Shown here: piece after piece, positions 15,243 through 25,330 of the stretch
Layout of the letters: each line of letters begins with the position of its first letter
How positions within the stretch are numbered: the first letter of the stretch is position 1
Source of the DNA: Paracoccus rhizosphaerae
GTDB taxonomy: Bacteria > Pseudomonadota > Alphaproteobacteria > Rhodobacterales > Rhodobacteraceae
Direction of reading: 5' to 3'
NCBI RefSeq assembly: GCF_026162645.1
Contig: NZ_JAOTBE010000001.1
Location: forward strand, 1-64,000
Length of the DNA stretch: 64,000 nt
Made by a program: the position numbers and the translations under genes
The notes under the pieces: generated by a model
Database searches by the model: none
The model's input: only the letters and a program-made list of their open reading frames with translations
What the model was told of the DNA's origin: nothing

Positions 15243-17332
15243 CCCCCATCGCCGCCGCATCCCGCACGCCCGCCAAGTTCCTGGATGCACCGCTGCTGGT
15301 GACCGGCGGACTGGTGCTGGTGGTGATCTCTCTGGTCATCCCGCTGCCGGCAAGTGTCCTGGACCTGGGCATCGCCATCTCGATCGCGACGGCGACGCTG
15401 GTTCTGGTGATGGCGTCGCTGGTCGAGAAGCCGACCGACTTCCAGGCCTTTCCGGTGCTGCTGCTGGTCAGCCTGGTGATCCGGCTGTCGTTGAACGTGT
15501 CCTCGACCCGGCTGATCCTGACCGAGGGTCAGAACGGAAAAGAGGCGGCGGGCCAAGTCATCAATGGTTTCGCTGATTTCGTCGCCGGGGGTTCTATCCT
15601 GGTGGGCATCACCGTGTTCGCGGTGATTTCGGTCGTGAACTTCATGGTCATCACCAAGGGCTCCGGCCGGATGGCCGAGGTGGCGGCACGTTTCGCGCTC
15701 GATTCGCTGCCGGGCAAGCAACTGGCGATCGACGGCGACCTGAACGCGGGCGCGATCGACCACCAGGAAGCCAAGCGCCGCCGCATCGCCGAGCAGCGAG
15801 AGATCAGCTTCTTCGGGTCGCTAGACGGGGCCTCGAAATTCGTCAAGGGCGACGCGGTGGCGGGCATCGTCATCACGCTGATCAACCTGTGCATCGGTCT
15901 GGCGGTGGGCATCATCGTCCACGGCATGCCGCTGGGCGAGGCTGCGGCCACCTATTCGCACCTGACCATCGGCGACGGTCTTGTCAGCCAGATCCCGGCC
16001 CTGATCACCTCAATGGCGGCGGCGCTGCTGCTGTCGCGCGGCGGCGCCACGGACACGACCGCCGACCTTCTGTCGCGAGAGTTCACCCGCAATTGGCAGC
16101 CTGCCGTGATGGTCGCCGTCGCGATGGTCGTGATCTCTTTTGTGCCGGGAATGCCTCGGCTGCTGTTCCTGTCCATTGCAGCGGCCATGGGTGTGCTGGC
16201 CTGGCGCATCGCCAACCGTCCCCAGGTCGAAGACCCTGCCGGACTGCCCGTCGACGAGGCGGCAACTCGGCCTGCGGCCCGAATCGGCGACGTGCTGGAC
16301 ACCGACGACATCGCGGTCGAGATCGGGTCGGACCTGATCGTCACTGCGCTGGACCAGGCGCGCGGGCTTGGCAGCCGGATATCGAACCTGCGCATCCATA
16401 TCGCGCGCAGCTTCGGGATGATCCTGCCCGATGTCCGGATTACGGATACCGACGACCTGCCGCCGGGGGATTATCAGATCCGCATCCAGGGCGTCGTCCG
16501 GGGTCGCGGCACGCTGCGCCCGTCCGAGGTGCTGGCGCTGGGCCCCGAATCCGTCCTCTCCGAATTGCGCGGCATCTTGGTCCGCGAACCAGTCTATGCC
16601 AGTCCGGCGCGCTGGATCCATCCGGCCGAGCAGGAGGATGCGGCCACGCTTGGCGCCACGATCGTCACGCCGATGGAGGTGCTGTCCACCCATCTGATGG
16701 AGGTGGTGAAGGCAAATCTGCCGGCGCTTTTGACCCTGGGTGCCATGCAGCGCCAGATCGAGGAGTTGAAGACCCTTTCGGACACTGGGCGGGCCGAACG
16801 CTATCGCAAGTATTTCGACAGCATGATCCCCGACAAGGTGACGCCCGAAACCCTGCTGGCGATCCTGCGCGCGCTGCTCGAGGAGCGGATCTCGATCCGC
16901 AACCTGCCGCTGATCGTCGATGCCATCTGCGAGTTCCGCGCGGTCGAGCAGCCCGAGACGATCTACGAACTGGTCAGGAAGCGCCTGCGCGGCCAGATCA
17001 CGCAGCAATATGCCGACGAGGCCGGCCGCATCGCCGCCCTGCAATTGCACCCCGCATGGGAGGCCGAGTTCGTCCGCGCCGATGCGGAAACCGGCCGCGC
17101 CGGGGGCGGGGCGATGACGCCAGCCATGTCCAAGCGGTTGCTGGACGCGGTCAAAAAGGCGCTGTCCGTGGCCGAGCCGGTGGCCCGCACCGTCGTCGTG
17201 GCGCCGGATCATCGCCGCCGCATGATCCGCGCGGTCCTTGGCGCCAACGGCGTGGCACTTCCGGTCCTGGGGCTTGAGGAGGTCGATCCCTCGGCCGAGC
17301 TGAGGCTTCTGGGGACCATCGAGGCCGCATGA
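15239..17332 (+). CDS. flhA: flagellar export protein FlhA
   Basis: Large export-gate component of the flagellar type III secretion system. The N-terminal half holds about eight membrane helices and the FHIPEP-type region (RFALDSLPGKQLAIDGDLNAG, then RRRIAEQREISFFGSLDGASKFVKGDA, read in parts). The C-terminal ~330 residues form the cytosolic cargo and chaperone docking domain. The 697 residues are family length. Its ATG overlaps the preceding small gene and its stop overlaps fliR, so gate subunits are made together. Confidence 0.97.
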   Translation: MTPIAAASRTPAKFLDAPLLVTGGLVLVVISLVIPLPASVLDLGIAISIATATLVLVMASLVEKPTDFQAFPVLLLVSLVIRLSLNVSSTRLILTEGQNGKEAAGQVINGFADFVAGGSILVGITVFAVISVVNFMVITKGSGRMAEVAARFALDSLPGKQLAIDGDLNAGAIDHQEAKRRRIAEQREISFFGSLDGASKFVKGDAVAGIVITLINLCIGLAVGIIVHGMPLGEAAATYSHLTIGDGLVSQIPALITSMAAALLLSRGGATDTTADLLSREFTRNWQPAVMVAVAMVVISFVPGMPRLLFLSIAAAMGVLAWRIANRPQVEDPAGLPVDEAATRPAARIGDVLDTDDIAVEIGSDLIVTALDQARGLGSRISNLRIHIARSFGMILPDVRITDTDDLPPGDYQIRIQGVVRGRGTLRPSEVLALGPESVLSELRGILVREPVYASPARWIHPAEQEDAATLGATIVTPMEVLSTHLMEVVKANLPALLTLGAMQRQIEELKTLSDTGRAERYRKYFDSMIPDKVTPETLLAILRALLEERISIRNLPLIVDAICEFRAVEQPETIYELVRKRLRGQITQQYADEAGRIAALQLHPAWEAEFVRADAETGRAGGGAMTPAMSKRLLDAVKKALSVAEPVARTVVVAPDHRRRMIRAVLGANGVALPVLGLEEVDPSAELRLLGTIEAA

Positions 17333-18087
17333 TGTGGGACCAGCTTCAGTCGGTCGTTCCGGGACTGGATTGGTCGCTGGTGCTTGTCTATGTGCGGATC
17401 CAGGCCTGCGTCCTGATCCTGCCGGGGCTGGGAGAGCGGGTCCTGAACGGCCGCGTCAAGGTGGCGGTCGCCCTGGCCGTCACGCCGCTTTTGGCAGGCA
17501 CGGTGCCGCCCCAGGCGCTGCCGGCGCAGCCGGTGGGCGTTCTGGCCCAAGTCGGACTTCAGGCGCTGCTGGGCTTTGCGACCGGGTCGTTTCTGCGGCT
17601 GCTGGCGATCTCCATCGACATCGCGACCACGGCGATCGCGGCGACCGCCTCGCTGTCGCAGATCATGGGCGTCCAGAACGAGATGGCCCCCCATCCGATC
17701 GGCAACCTGCTGCACCTCGGCGGCATCGCCGTGCTGATGGCGCTGGGGCTGCCGATCATGCTGGTCCAGTTGATGGCCGACAGCCTGAACCTGTGGCCGC
17801 CGGGCGATCTGCCGGCGGTCGAGGGGCTGGCAATGGCCATCGTGCGCGTCGTCTCGGACAGCTTCTGGCTGGCGATGATGCTGGCCGCGCCCTTTACTCT
17901 TGGCGGCTTCCTGTTCCAGGCCCTGTCCGGCGTCGTGAACCGGGTGATGCCTGCGCTGCCGGTCATCTTCATCGGTGCGCCGGCGTCGATCCTGCTGGCA
18001 CTTGCCACGCTGGCCGTCCTGGCGCCCCTGCTGGTCGGCATCTGGGCCGATGCGGTCCTTGATTTCATGCTGCCGCAGATCCCCTGA
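17329..18087 (+). CDS. fliR: flagellar export gate protein FliR
   Basis: 252-residue integral membrane protein with about six helices. Typical FliR features are GLGERVLNGRVKVAVALAVTP early, the GLPIMLVQLMADSL region, and an MPALPVIFIGAPASILLAL helix near the end. It forms the helical export gate with FliP and FliQ. The ATGATG start overlaps the flhA stop; flhB follows after 9 bp. Confidence 0.93.
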   Translation: MMWDQLQSVVPGLDWSLVLVYVRIQACVLILPGLGERVLNGRVKVAVALAVTPLLAGTVPPQALPAQPVGVLAQVGLQALLGFATGSFLRLLAISIDIATTAIAATASLSQIMGVQNEMAPHPIGNLLHLGGIAVLMALGLPIMLVQLMADSLNLWPPGDLPAVEGLAMAIVRVVSDSFWLAMMLAAPFTLGGFLFQALSGVVNRVMPALPVIFIGAPASILLALATLAVLAPLLVGIWADAVLDFMLPQIP

Positions 18088-18096
18088 GGTGCATGG

Positions 18097-19158
18097 ATGA
18101 GCGAGGATAGCGACGACAAGCAATTCGAGGCCTCCGAGCAGAAGCTTCAGCGGGCGAGAGAGAAAGGCGACATCCCCCGCTCGACCGAACTGAACGCGGC
18201 GATGATGTATCTGGGCGCGTTTCTGGCCTTCACGGTGGCCGCCGGGGTCGCGGTCCGGCAGTGGATCTCGATGGCGTCGCGCGCCTTGGGTGCCGAGGGG
18301 TGGGATCCCGAAGGCACGGCGGCCCTGGCGCAGGCGCTGTGGGTGCATGCGGCCGGGGCGACCGTGGGTCTGGCGATGCTGCTGGTGGCGGTCATCCTTG
18401 TGGGCCTGCTTGCGACGCGCGGGCTGATCTTTTCGCCCCAGAAGCTTGCGCCGGACATCAACCGCATCAACCCGATCAAGAACGCCGGACAGAAGTTCGG
18501 GTCGAACGGCATGGTGACCTTCGCGATCTCGCTGGGAAAGACCGCGCTGGTCTGCGCCGGCGGGTGGTTCCTGTTCCGCTCGCTGCTGGACCGGATCGTG
18601 GCGTCCTCGATGGCCGAGGGGCAGTGGGTCGCGGCGCTGGGCGCGATCATGGGCCAGGTCCTGCTGCTGGGCCTGGTCGTGTCCGTAATCTTCACGATTC
18701 CCGACATCCTGTGGAAGTGGTTTGACCACCGCCGCAAGAACCGGATGAGCCGGAAGGAGATGCAGGACGAATACAAGGATTCGGAAGGCGATCCGCATCT
18801 GAAGGCAGCACGACGGCAGCGCGCCGTTGACATCGCCATGAAGCAGATGCTGGCGGACGTGGCGGGCGCCGATGTGGTGATCGTGAACCCGACACACTAC
18901 GCGGTCGCGCTGCAGTGGAAGCGCGGGTCGGGCCGCGCGCCGGTCTGCGTGGGCAAGGGCACGGATGACGTGGCCGCACGCATCCGCGCCAAGGCGACTG
19001 AGGCCGGCGTGCCGATCTGGTCCGATCCGCCCTGCGCACGGGCCATCCACGCCCAGGTCAAGATCGGCGAGGAAATCCAAAGGGACCATTTCGCGGCGGT
19101 CGCAGCAGCGATACGCTTCGCCGAAAAGATGCGCCAGAAGGCGAGGGCAGGATGGTAG
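18097..19158 (+). CDS. flhB: flagellar export switch protein FlhB
   Basis: Substrate-specificity switch of the flagellar export apparatus. The 353 residues show the N-terminal SEQKLQRAREKGDIPRS motif, four membrane helices (about 30-50, 85-107, 140-160, 185-208), the charged linker HRRKNRMSRKEMQDEYK, and the self-cleaving NPTH motif in VIVNPTHYAVALQW, followed by the C-terminal cytoplasmic domain. It overlaps the downstream FliJ-like gene by 7 bp. Confidence 0.97.
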   Translation: MSEDSDDKQFEASEQKLQRAREKGDIPRSTELNAAMMYLGAFLAFTVAAGVAVRQWISMASRALGAEGWDPEGTAALAQALWVHAAGATVGLAMLLVAVILVGLLATRGLIFSPQKLAPDINRINPIKNAGQKFGSNGMVTFAISLGKTALVCAGGWFLFRSLLDRIVASSMAEGQWVAALGAIMGQVLLLGLVVSVIFTIPDILWKWFDHRRKNRMSRKEMQDEYKDSEGDPHLKAARRQRAVDIAMKQMLADVAGADVVIVNPTHYAVALQWKRGSGRAPVCVGKGTDDVAARIRAKATEAGVPIWSDPPCARAIHAQVKIGEEIQRDHFAAVAAAIRFAEKMRQKARAGW

Positions 19159-19523
19159 ACAAGCTGGCGCAGCTGGCTCAGCTGGAACGGATTGCAAGGC
19201 TGCGGGCGGAACGTCAGCTGAAGCATTTCGCGGCCTTGAACGCTCATATGACAGCAGCCCGGCAGCGGGTCGACGCGCTGCAGGTGTCGCTGGCGCAAAG
19301 CTATGACAGCACGGCGCCACTGACCCTGCCAGAGGCGCGGATCGCCAACGCCCAAGCCGGCCGGGCCGCGCGAGAGCTGCGACATGCCGACCATGAGGTG
19401 CAGCGGCTGGAACCCCGCTTCGAGGCCGCCCGTCAGATCGCCGCCCGAGAGTTCGGGCGCGCCGAGGTGCTGCTTGGGTTGGGGGACGCCGAACGTCAGC
19501 GCCGGCGGAAAGAGCGGTACTGA
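19152..19523 (+). CDS. FliJ-like coiled-coil protein of the flagellar operon
   Basis: 123 residues, almost entirely charged helix with no membrane segment: LAQLAQLERIARLRAERQL at the start and HADHEVQRLEPRFEAARQIAAREFGRAE later. Size and helical-hairpin character recall FliJ, the export-ATPase stalk protein, but there is no diagnostic motif. Position at the end of the operon, overlapping flhB, supports a flagellar role. It could equally be a lineage-specific export helper. Confidence 0.6.
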   Translation: MVDKLAQLAQLERIARLRAERQLKHFAALNAHMTAARQRVDALQVSLAQSYDSTAPLTLPEARIANAQAGRAARELRHADHEVQRLEPRFEAARQIAAREFGRAEVLLGLGDAERQRRRKERY

Positions 19524-19589
19524 TTTTCGGCGCCGTTGGACAGGCCCCCGCCGTGATGCTAGTCACGGTTCAACATGCGAGGGGGAGCC

Positions 19590-20645
19590 ATGCTGCACGA
19601 CACACCGGGGGCCGACATGCCCCACAGCCGCAAGATCTGGACGGCGGCCGAGGCGCGGGCGCTGTTCGACCAGCCTCTGATGGACCTGCTGTTCCAGGCC
19701 CAGACCGTCCACCGGCAGCATTTCGATCCGAACCGCATCCAGCTGAGCCGCCTTCTGTCGATCAAGACCGGCGGCTGCCCCGAGGATTGCAGCTATTGCA
19801 GCCAATCGGCGCGCCATGATTCGGGCCTCTCGGCGTCAAAGCTGATGGAGGTCCAGCGCGTCCTGGCCGAGGCTCGCCGTGCCCGCGATGCCGGAGCCAC
19901 CCGCTATTGCATGGGCGCCGCCTGGCGCAGCCCCAAGCCGCGCGACATGCCGCAGATCGTCGCCATGATCGAGGGGGTCAAGGCATTGGGCATGGAGACC
20001 TGCATGACGCTTGGCATGCTGGACGCCGACCAGTCGCGCCAGCTGGCCGAGGCGGGGCTGGACTACTACAACCACAACATCGACACGTCCGAGGCGCATT
20101 ATGCCAAGGTCATCACGACCCGCAGCTTTGCCGACCGCATCGACACGCTGGAAAACGTGCGCCAGGCCGGCATCAAGGTCTGCTCCGGCGGGATCCTGGG
20201 CCTGGGCGAGGGCGCGCAGGACCGCGTGGACATGCTGGTGACGCTGGCGAACCTGCCCTCCCCACCGGACAGCGTGCCGATCAACATGCTGATCCCCGTC
20301 GCCGGCACGCCGCTTGCGGATGCGGCTCCGATCGACCCCATCGACTTTGTCCGCACGATCGCGACCGCCCGGATCATGATGCCGCAGAGCCATGTCCGCC
20401 TGTCGGCAGGCCGCACCGCCATGTCGGACGAGATGCAGGCCATGTGCTTCTTCGCGGGTGCGAACTCGATCTTCGTGGGTGATACGCTTCTGACCAAGGA
20501 CAACCCCGAGGAAGAAAGCGACATGCGCCTCTTCTCGAAGCTGGGCCTGCAGCCGATGGTCGCGCACGAGCATCACCCCGAGGCTGACGAGGTCCGGCGC
20601 GCCGCTCTGCTGGCCGCCGATCCGGCCATTCCGGTCCTGCGCTGA
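19590..20645 (+). CDS. bioB: biotin synthase
   Basis: Radical-SAM enzyme inserting sulphur into dethiobiotin. The C-x3-C-x2-C cluster motif is [12 protein letters not shown] (Cys63, 67, 70). [29 protein letters not shown] and [10 protein letters not shown] follow, including ligands of the auxiliary [2Fe-2S] cluster. I placed the start at the ATG at 19590, directly after GAGGGGGA; an ATG at 19575 is in frame but lies before that site. It heads bioB-bioF-bioD-bioA. I looked for a BioR operator (TTATAGATAA type) upstream and saw none. Confidence 0.96.
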   Translation: MLHDTPGADMPHSRKIWTAAEARALFDQPLMDLLFQAQTVHRQHFDPNRIQLSRLLSIKTGGCPEDCSYCSQSARHDSGLSASKLMEVQRVLAEARRARDAGATRYCMGAAWRSPKPRDMPQIVAMIEGVKALGMETCMTLGMLDADQSRQLAEAGLDYYNHNIDTSEAHYAKVITTRSFADRIDTLENVRQAGIKVCSGGILGLGEGAQDRVDMLVTLANLPSPPDSVPINMLIPVAGTPLADAAPIDPIDFVRTIATARIMMPQSHVRLSAGRTAMSDEMQAMCFFAGANSIFVGDTLLTKDNPEEESDMRLFSKLGLQPMVAHEHHPEADEVRRAALLAADPAIPVLR

Positions 20646-20659
20646 CGCAGGCGACGGGC

Positions 20660-21793
20660 ATGGACCGTCTGGCTGTCTATCGCCGCGACCTGGACGGGCT
20701 GCAGGCGGCTGCGCGGCTGCGCAGCCTGGCCCCGCGCGCTGGGATAGACTTCGCTTCGAACGATTATCTGGGGCTGGCGCAGTCCGAGCGGGTGCGGCGG
20801 GCGGTGGCGTCGGCGCTGCAGGAGGGCCTGCCCGTCGGTGCGGCAGGGTCGCGCCTGCTGCGCGGCAACACCGATGTCCAGGCGGACTTCGAGGCCGCCG
20901 CCGCGCGGTTCTTCGGGTCCGAGGGGGCGCTGGGCTTCGGCGGTGGCTATGTCGCCAACTTTGCAGTGATCACGACCCTGCCGCAGCGGGGCGACCTGCT
21001 GCTGATGGACGCGCTGTCCCACGCCAGCACGCATGAGGGCGCGCGCGCAGGCCGTGCGCAGGTCGCCACCTTCCGCCACGGCAATGTCGCTCATGCGCGG
21101 GACGTGATCACGACCTGGCGGCGCGGGGGCGGCACGGGGTCGGTCTGGATCGCGGTTGAAAGCCTCTACAGCATGGACGGCGACGTCGCGCCGCTGGACG
21201 ACCTGATGGCGCTGGCCGACCAGGAAGGCTTCCTGCTGGTCGACGAGGCGCACGCCACGGGCGTCTTCGGCCCTGGTGGCCGGGGGCTGGCGCATCATCT
21301 CGAAGGTCGCGACAACGTCCTGACGCTGCACACGCTGGGCAAGGCGCTGGGCGGGTCGGGAGCGCTGGTCTGCGGGGCGCACTGCCTGATCGACTTTCTG
21401 ATCAACCGCTGCCGGCCGTTCATCTTCGCTACCGCGCCGTCGCCCCTGATGGCTGTGGCGGGGCGCGAGGCGCTGGCGATTCTGCAGGACGAACCCTGGC
21501 GTCGCGAGGATCTGGCCGGCCATGTCTCGGCCTTCGGGGCCGAGATGGCCCGCCGCCTGCCGCAGGTGCCGCTGAGCGGCAGCCAGATCGTCCCTCTGAT
21601 CGTTGGGCCGAACCTCCAGACGATGGAACTGGCCGCCGCCGTGCAGGCGCGGGGCTTCGACGTCCGCGGCATTCGTCCGCCCACGGTCCCCGAGGGCACG
21701 TCGCGGCTGCGCGTGTCGCTGACGCTGAATGCCAGCCGCGCCGACGTGGTCCGGCTGGCCGAGGTGCTGGAGGAGCTATGGCCAAATATGTAA
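20660..21793 (+). CDS. bioF: 8-amino-7-oxononanoate synthase
   Basis: PLP-dependent alpha-oxoamine synthase joining pimeloyl thioester and alanine. Motifs are FASNDYLGLA, GSRLLRGN, the cofactor aspartate and histidine in LLVDEAHATG (Asp195, His198) and the PLP lysine in TLGKALGGSG (Lys228). The 377 residues are normal. It overlaps bioD by 16 bp. No bioC, bioH or bioZ is adjacent, so the pimeloyl-supply step is encoded elsewhere. Confidence 0.95.
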   Translation: MDRLAVYRRDLDGLQAAARLRSLAPRAGIDFASNDYLGLAQSERVRRAVASALQEGLPVGAAGSRLLRGNTDVQADFEAAAARFFGSEGALGFGGGYVANFAVITTLPQRGDLLLMDALSHASTHEGARAGRAQVATFRHGNVAHARDVITTWRRGGGTGSVWIAVESLYSMDGDVAPLDDLMALADQEGFLLVDEAHATGVFGPGGRGLAHHLEGRDNVLTLHTLGKALGGSGALVCGAHCLIDFLINRCRPFIFATAPSPLMAVAGREALAILQDEPWRREDLAGHVSAFGAEMARRLPQVPLSGSQIVPLIVGPNLQTMELAAAVQARGFDVRGIRPPTVPEGTSRLRVSLTLNASRADVVRLAEVLEELWPNM

Positions 21794-22437
21794 TCACAGG
21801 CACCGGCACGGATGTCGGCAAGACGGTTTTCGCGGCCGGTCTCTGCGCGATGATCGGCGCCGATTACTGGAAGCCCATCCAGTCGGGTCTTGCCGGGAGC
21901 GTCCCGAACAACGGCGACCTGCGGTCCGGTTCCGACCCGCAGCCCGGCACTGACCGGGCCGAGGTCGCGCGCCTGTCGGGCGCCCGGACCCACCCCGAGG
22001 CCATGCTGCTGCGCCAGCCACTGTCGCCGCACCGGGCGGCCGAACTCGACGGAGTCATGCTGGACCCGGACGCACTGACCCCCCCAAGTGCCGCCCAGCT
22101 GGTGATCGAGGGGGCGGGCGGGGCGCTGGTCCCTGTCACGCGCCAGGTCCTCTTTGCCGATCTGTTCGCGCGCTGGCAGCTGCCGGTGGTGCTGGTGGCG
22201 CAGACCGGGCTGGGAACCATCAGCCACAGCCTGACGGCGCTGGAAAGCCTGCGGGCGCGTGGCGTGACGGTGCACGGCGTCGCCTTCACCGGCCCGCCCA
22301 ACGACGACAACATGGCGACCATCGGCCAGATCGGCCACGTGCGCGTCCTGGGGCGGCTGCCGCTTATGCCGCAACTGGACCGCGACAGCCTGGCGCAGGC
22401 GATGGCCGCGAACTTCCGGTCCGAGGATTTCGCATGA
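21778..22437 (+). CDS. bioD: dethiobiotin synthetase
   Basis: ATP-dependent carboxylase closing the ureido ring of dethiobiotin. The N-terminal P-loop is GTGTDVGKT (residues 8-16), then DYWKPIQSGL with the substrate lysine, and VIEGAGGALVPV in the middle. The 219 residues are family length. It starts inside the end of bioF and overlaps bioA by ATGA, so the four enzymes are co-translated. Confidence 0.95.
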   Translation: MAKYVITGTGTDVGKTVFAAGLCAMIGADYWKPIQSGLAGSVPNNGDLRSGSDPQPGTDRAEVARLSGARTHPEAMLLRQPLSPHRAAELDGVMLDPDALTPPSAAQLVIEGAGGALVPVTRQVLFADLFARWQLPVVLVAQTGLGTISHSLTALESLRARGVTVHGVAFTGPPNDDNMATIGQIGHVRVLGRLPLMPQLDRDSLAQAMAANFRSEDFA

Positions 22438-23678
22438 CCCGCCAAAGTCCCGTCTGGCACCCGTTCTTTCAGCACGCGACCGAGCCTGCGCTCCCCCGCG
22501 CGATCAGCAGCGAAGGTGCCTTCATCCACACGGATCGCGGTCCGCTTCTGGACGCGATCAGCAGCTGGTGGGTGGTGACCCACGGCCATAACCAGCCGCA
22601 GATCGTCGAGGCGATCCGCGAGACCGCCGGGCGGCTGGACCAAGTGATCTTCGCCAATGTCACCCACGCCCCCGCCGAGGAACTGGCCGAGGCGCTTGTC
22701 GAGATGACGCCGGCGGGGCTCGACCACGTCTTCTACAGCGACAGCGGGTCCACGGCGGTCGAGGTGGCGCTGAAGATGGCGTTGGGCTACTGGCGGCACG
22801 AGGGTGACGGTCGCCACCGGATCGCGGTCATCGAGGACAGCTATCACGGCGACACCATCGGCACGATGAGCGTCGGCGAACGCGGCGTCTTCAACGCCGC
22901 CTATGACCCCTTGATGTTCGCGGTCGACCGTCTGCCCTTCCCCCAGGGCGACGGCGCCGAGACCCTGGCCGCGTTCGAGGCGCTGGCAGCAAGCGGGCGC
23001 ATGGCCGCACTGATCCTGGAGCCGCTGGTGCTGGGCGCGGGCGGCATGCGGATGTATGATCCGGCGGTCCTGGCGGGCTTGCGGGCCATCTGCGACCGTC
23101 ACGACGTCCTGCTGATCGCGGACGAGGTGATGACCGGCTGGGGGCGCACCGGGCGGCTCTGGGCCTGTGACCACGCTGGCGTCGCGCCGGACATCCTCTG
23201 CACCTCGAAGGGGCTGACCGGGGGGGTAATCCCGCTGGCGGCGACGCTGGCCAGCAGGCGGATCTTCGACGCGCATCGGTCCACGGACCGGCGGCGGACC
23301 TTCTATCACTCCAGCAGCTATACCGCGAACCCCATCGCCTGTGCGGCGGCGCTGGCGCAGGTGCGGCTGTGGCAGGACAGCCCGATGCAGGCGCGGCTGG
23401 ACGATCTGGCCGCGATGCAGTCGTGCCACCTGTCGGCCATGTCCGACGACCCGCGGTTCGAGAATGCCCGGCAGTGCGGCACCATCGCGGCCATCGACCT
23501 GAAGGTGCCGCAAGGGGGTTACCTGTCCGAGGTTGGGCCGCGGATGCGCGCGCATGTGATGGGGCAGGGCGTGCTGCTGCGGCCGCTTGGCAACACCATC
23601 TATGTCCTGCCGCCCTATTGCGTCACGGCCGGGGACCTGGACCGGGCCTGGGGGGCCGTCGCCTCATTCGAGGTCTAG
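22434..23678 (+). CDS. bioA: adenosylmethionine-8-amino-7-oxononanoate aminotransferase
   Basis: Class III PLP aminotransferase making 7,8-diaminononanoate with S-adenosylmethionine as amino donor. Motifs are WHPFFQHA, WWVVTHGHNQP, FYSDSGSTAVEVALKMA, YHGDTIGTMSVG, LIADEVMTGWGRTG (PLP Asp230) and the Schiff-base lysine in CTSKGLTGG (Lys259). The 414 residues are normal. It is the last biotin gene, and its end overlaps the convergent EEP-family gene by 15 bp. Confidence 0.95.
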   Translation: MTRQSPVWHPFFQHATEPALPRAISSEGAFIHTDRGPLLDAISSWWVVTHGHNQPQIVEAIRETAGRLDQVIFANVTHAPAEELAEALVEMTPAGLDHVFYSDSGSTAVEVALKMALGYWRHEGDGRHRIAVIEDSYHGDTIGTMSVGERGVFNAAYDPLMFAVDRLPFPQGDGAETLAAFEALAASGRMAALILEPLVLGAGGMRMYDPAVLAGLRAICDRHDVLLIADEVMTGWGRTGRLWACDHAGVAPDILCTSKGLTGGVIPLAATLASRRIFDAHRSTDRRRTFYHSSSYTANPIACAAALAQVRLWQDSPMQARLDDLAAMQSCHLSAMSDDPRFENARQCGTIAAIDLKVPQGGYLSEVGPRMRAHVMGQGVLLRPLGNTIYVLPPYCVTAGDLDRAWGAVASFEV

Positions 23679-24677
23679 ATCCACCCAGACCAGCCTGCGA
23701 TGAGAGGCGGTCGCAACGGCCTCGGCCAGGGGATCGTCCGGCGCCGGCCAGACCACGCCCGAGCCGACCACCCGCAGCCCCTGCGCCGGCAGCACATAGT
23801 CCAGCCGCAGGTTGCCCGGCGGGCGGTCATATTCCGCCGTGTCCAGCGCGGGATCGCCCAGGTGGTCGGCATTGGGCCCGGTCTGGGGCGGCTGCCAGTC
23901 GCCGCGTGGGGCGGGGTCCTGCGTGACCTGCAGCAACGCCTCCAGCGCCGCCGCATCACCGTCCCCATCTGCGGGATCAACGTTCACGTTGCCTATGACG
24001 ATGAAGGGGGCCTTGGGCAGGTGCCTCAGCCAGAAGGCAGCCTCGTCATGGTTGCGGGCGACGTTGCGATCCTCGAAGGCCGGGGGCGTGGCCGAGAATG
24101 CCAGCAGGTGCAGCGGTCCGTCCGCACCCTGCAGCGCGATGTCCCAATGCGCCGAACTGGACAGGCGCTGGACATTGGCATGGTCGGATGGCGGCATGCG
24201 GTTGCCCGGCATGTCGCGCCACAGCGCCGCGCTGTGGTCGGTCACGCCCGTGATCGGCAGGCGCGACAGCAGCGCCATGCCCTGCTGACCGGTGAAATCT
24301 CCATAGCCCTGGGCGTCTCGCGGTTGGCCTGCGCGCCCGTCGCCGTCCAGGTCCAGCCCGGTCTGCAGCCCCCGGTTCGGCTGCGCAGAAAAGCGGTGCG
24401 GCATCGGGTGGCCCTGACGCTCCAGCAGGGCAGCGAAGGCCTCCAGCGCGCGGCTGTCCAGATCCCAGTCGAAGCCCGTCAGCAGGACCACGTCCGGAGC
24501 ATTGGCGGCGATCACCTGCGCGGCGGCCAGCACCTGCGGATCGTCTCGACCGATGTCGCGGAGAAGAAGACCCGGCCCGTCCCGCGACAGACCAGGGTCC
24601 CAGGTTGCGATCCTGACCGTCTCGGCCCCGGCGGGGCAGGCCAGGGCCGCAAGACAGGCCAGCGCCCTCAGATCCAA
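23664..24677 (-). CDS. secreted endonuclease/exonuclease/phosphatase-family protein
   Basis: 337 residues with a short N-terminal signal peptide ([17 protein letters not shown]). An EEP-type fold follows: [11 protein letters not shown] at the start, [11 protein letters not shown], a region with [27 protein letters not shown] (where nucleases carry GDxN), and LRLDYVLPA followed by a terminal [13 protein letters not shown]. Export suggests an extracytoplasmic phosphoesterase or nuclease. Several catalytic positions differ from canonical nucleases (WD for WN, GNVN for GDFN, SH for SDH), so the substrate is unknown. The gene overlaps leuD by 10 bp and bioA tail to tail. Confidence 0.8.
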   Translation of the reverse strand: MDLRALACLAALACPAGAETVRIATWDPGLSRDGPGLLLRDIGRDDPQVLAAAQVIAANAPDVVLLTGFDWDLDSRALEAFAALLERQGHPMPHRFSAQPNRGLQTGLDLDGDGRAGQPRDAQGYGDFTGQQGMALLSRLPITGVTDHSAALWRDMPGNRMPPSDHANVQRLSSSAHWDIALQGADGPLHLLAFSATPPAFEDRNVARNHDEAAFWLRHLPKAPFIVIGNVNVDPADGDGDAAALEALLQVTQDPAPRGDWQPPQTGPNADHLGDPALDTAEYDRPPGNLRLDYVLPAQGLRVVGSGVVWPAPDDPLAEAVATASHRRLVWVDLDLE

Positions 24678-25273
24678 GGACGGGCCTGGGCCATCTGTGT
24701 TTCGTAAGCGTCGATCGAAGGCGCCTTCTCCATCGTCAGGCCGATGTCGTCCAGTCCGTTCATCAGGCAGTGCTTGCGGAACGGATCGATCTGGAAGTCA
24801 AAGCTGGTGCCGTCGGACGCGGTGACGGTCTGGCTTTCCAGATCGACGGTGATGCGGGCATTCGCGCCGCGGCCTGCATCCTCCATCAGCGCGTCGACAG
24901 CGTCCTGCGGCAGGACGACCGGCAGGATGCCGTTCTTGAAGCAGTTGTTGAAGAAGATGTCGGCAAAGCTGGTCGAGATCACGCAGCGGATCCCGAAGTC
25001 CAGCAGCGCCCAGGGCGCGTGTTCGCGCGATGATCCGCAGCCGAAATTGTCGCCGGCAATCAGGATCTGCGCGTCGCGATAGGCGGGCTGGTTCAGGACG
25101 AAGTCCGGGTTCTCGTTCCCGTCGCGGTCATAGCGCAGCTCATCGAACAGGTTGACGCCCAGGCCCGATCGCTTGATCGTCTTCAGGAACTGCTTGGGGA
25201 TGATCATGTCGGTGTCGATGTTGACAAGCGGCATGGGCGCCGCGATGCCGGTCAGAGTGGTGAACTTGTCCAT
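24668..25273 (-). CDS. leuD: 3-isopropylmalate dehydratase small subunit
   Basis: Swivel domain of isopropylmalate isomerase in leucine synthesis, partner of LeuC. The 201 residues contain [34 protein letters not shown] and [11 protein letters not shown], all family signatures. Unusually, it is separated from leuC by a gene on the opposite strand; the 57-bp gap upstream must hold a promoter, or the leuC transcript must read through. Confidence 0.96.
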   Translation of the reverse strand: MDKFTTLTGIAAPMPLVNIDTDMIIPKQFLKTIKRSGLGVNLFDELRYDRDGNENPDFVLNQPAYRDAQILIAGDNFGCGSSREHAPWALLDFGIRCVISTSFADIFFNNCFKNGILPVVLPQDAVDALMEDAGRGANARITVDLESQTVTASDGTSFDFQIDPFRKHCLMNGLDDIGLTMEKAPSIDAYETQMAQARPWI

Positions 25274-25330
25274 GGGTCCTTCATGCCTTCATGTCTGGCG
25301 GGCCGCGTGCGGCAGGCTGGTGGAGAGTGT

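Noticed and set aside
17209-19566. A 785-codon minus-strand frame opposite fliR/flhB
   Set aside because: The genes on the plus strand have complete family signatures; the antisense frame has low-complexity Arg/Gln/His runs only.
19524-19589. BioR operator upstream of bioB
   Set aside because: I looked for the TTATAGATAA-type palindrome and did not see it.
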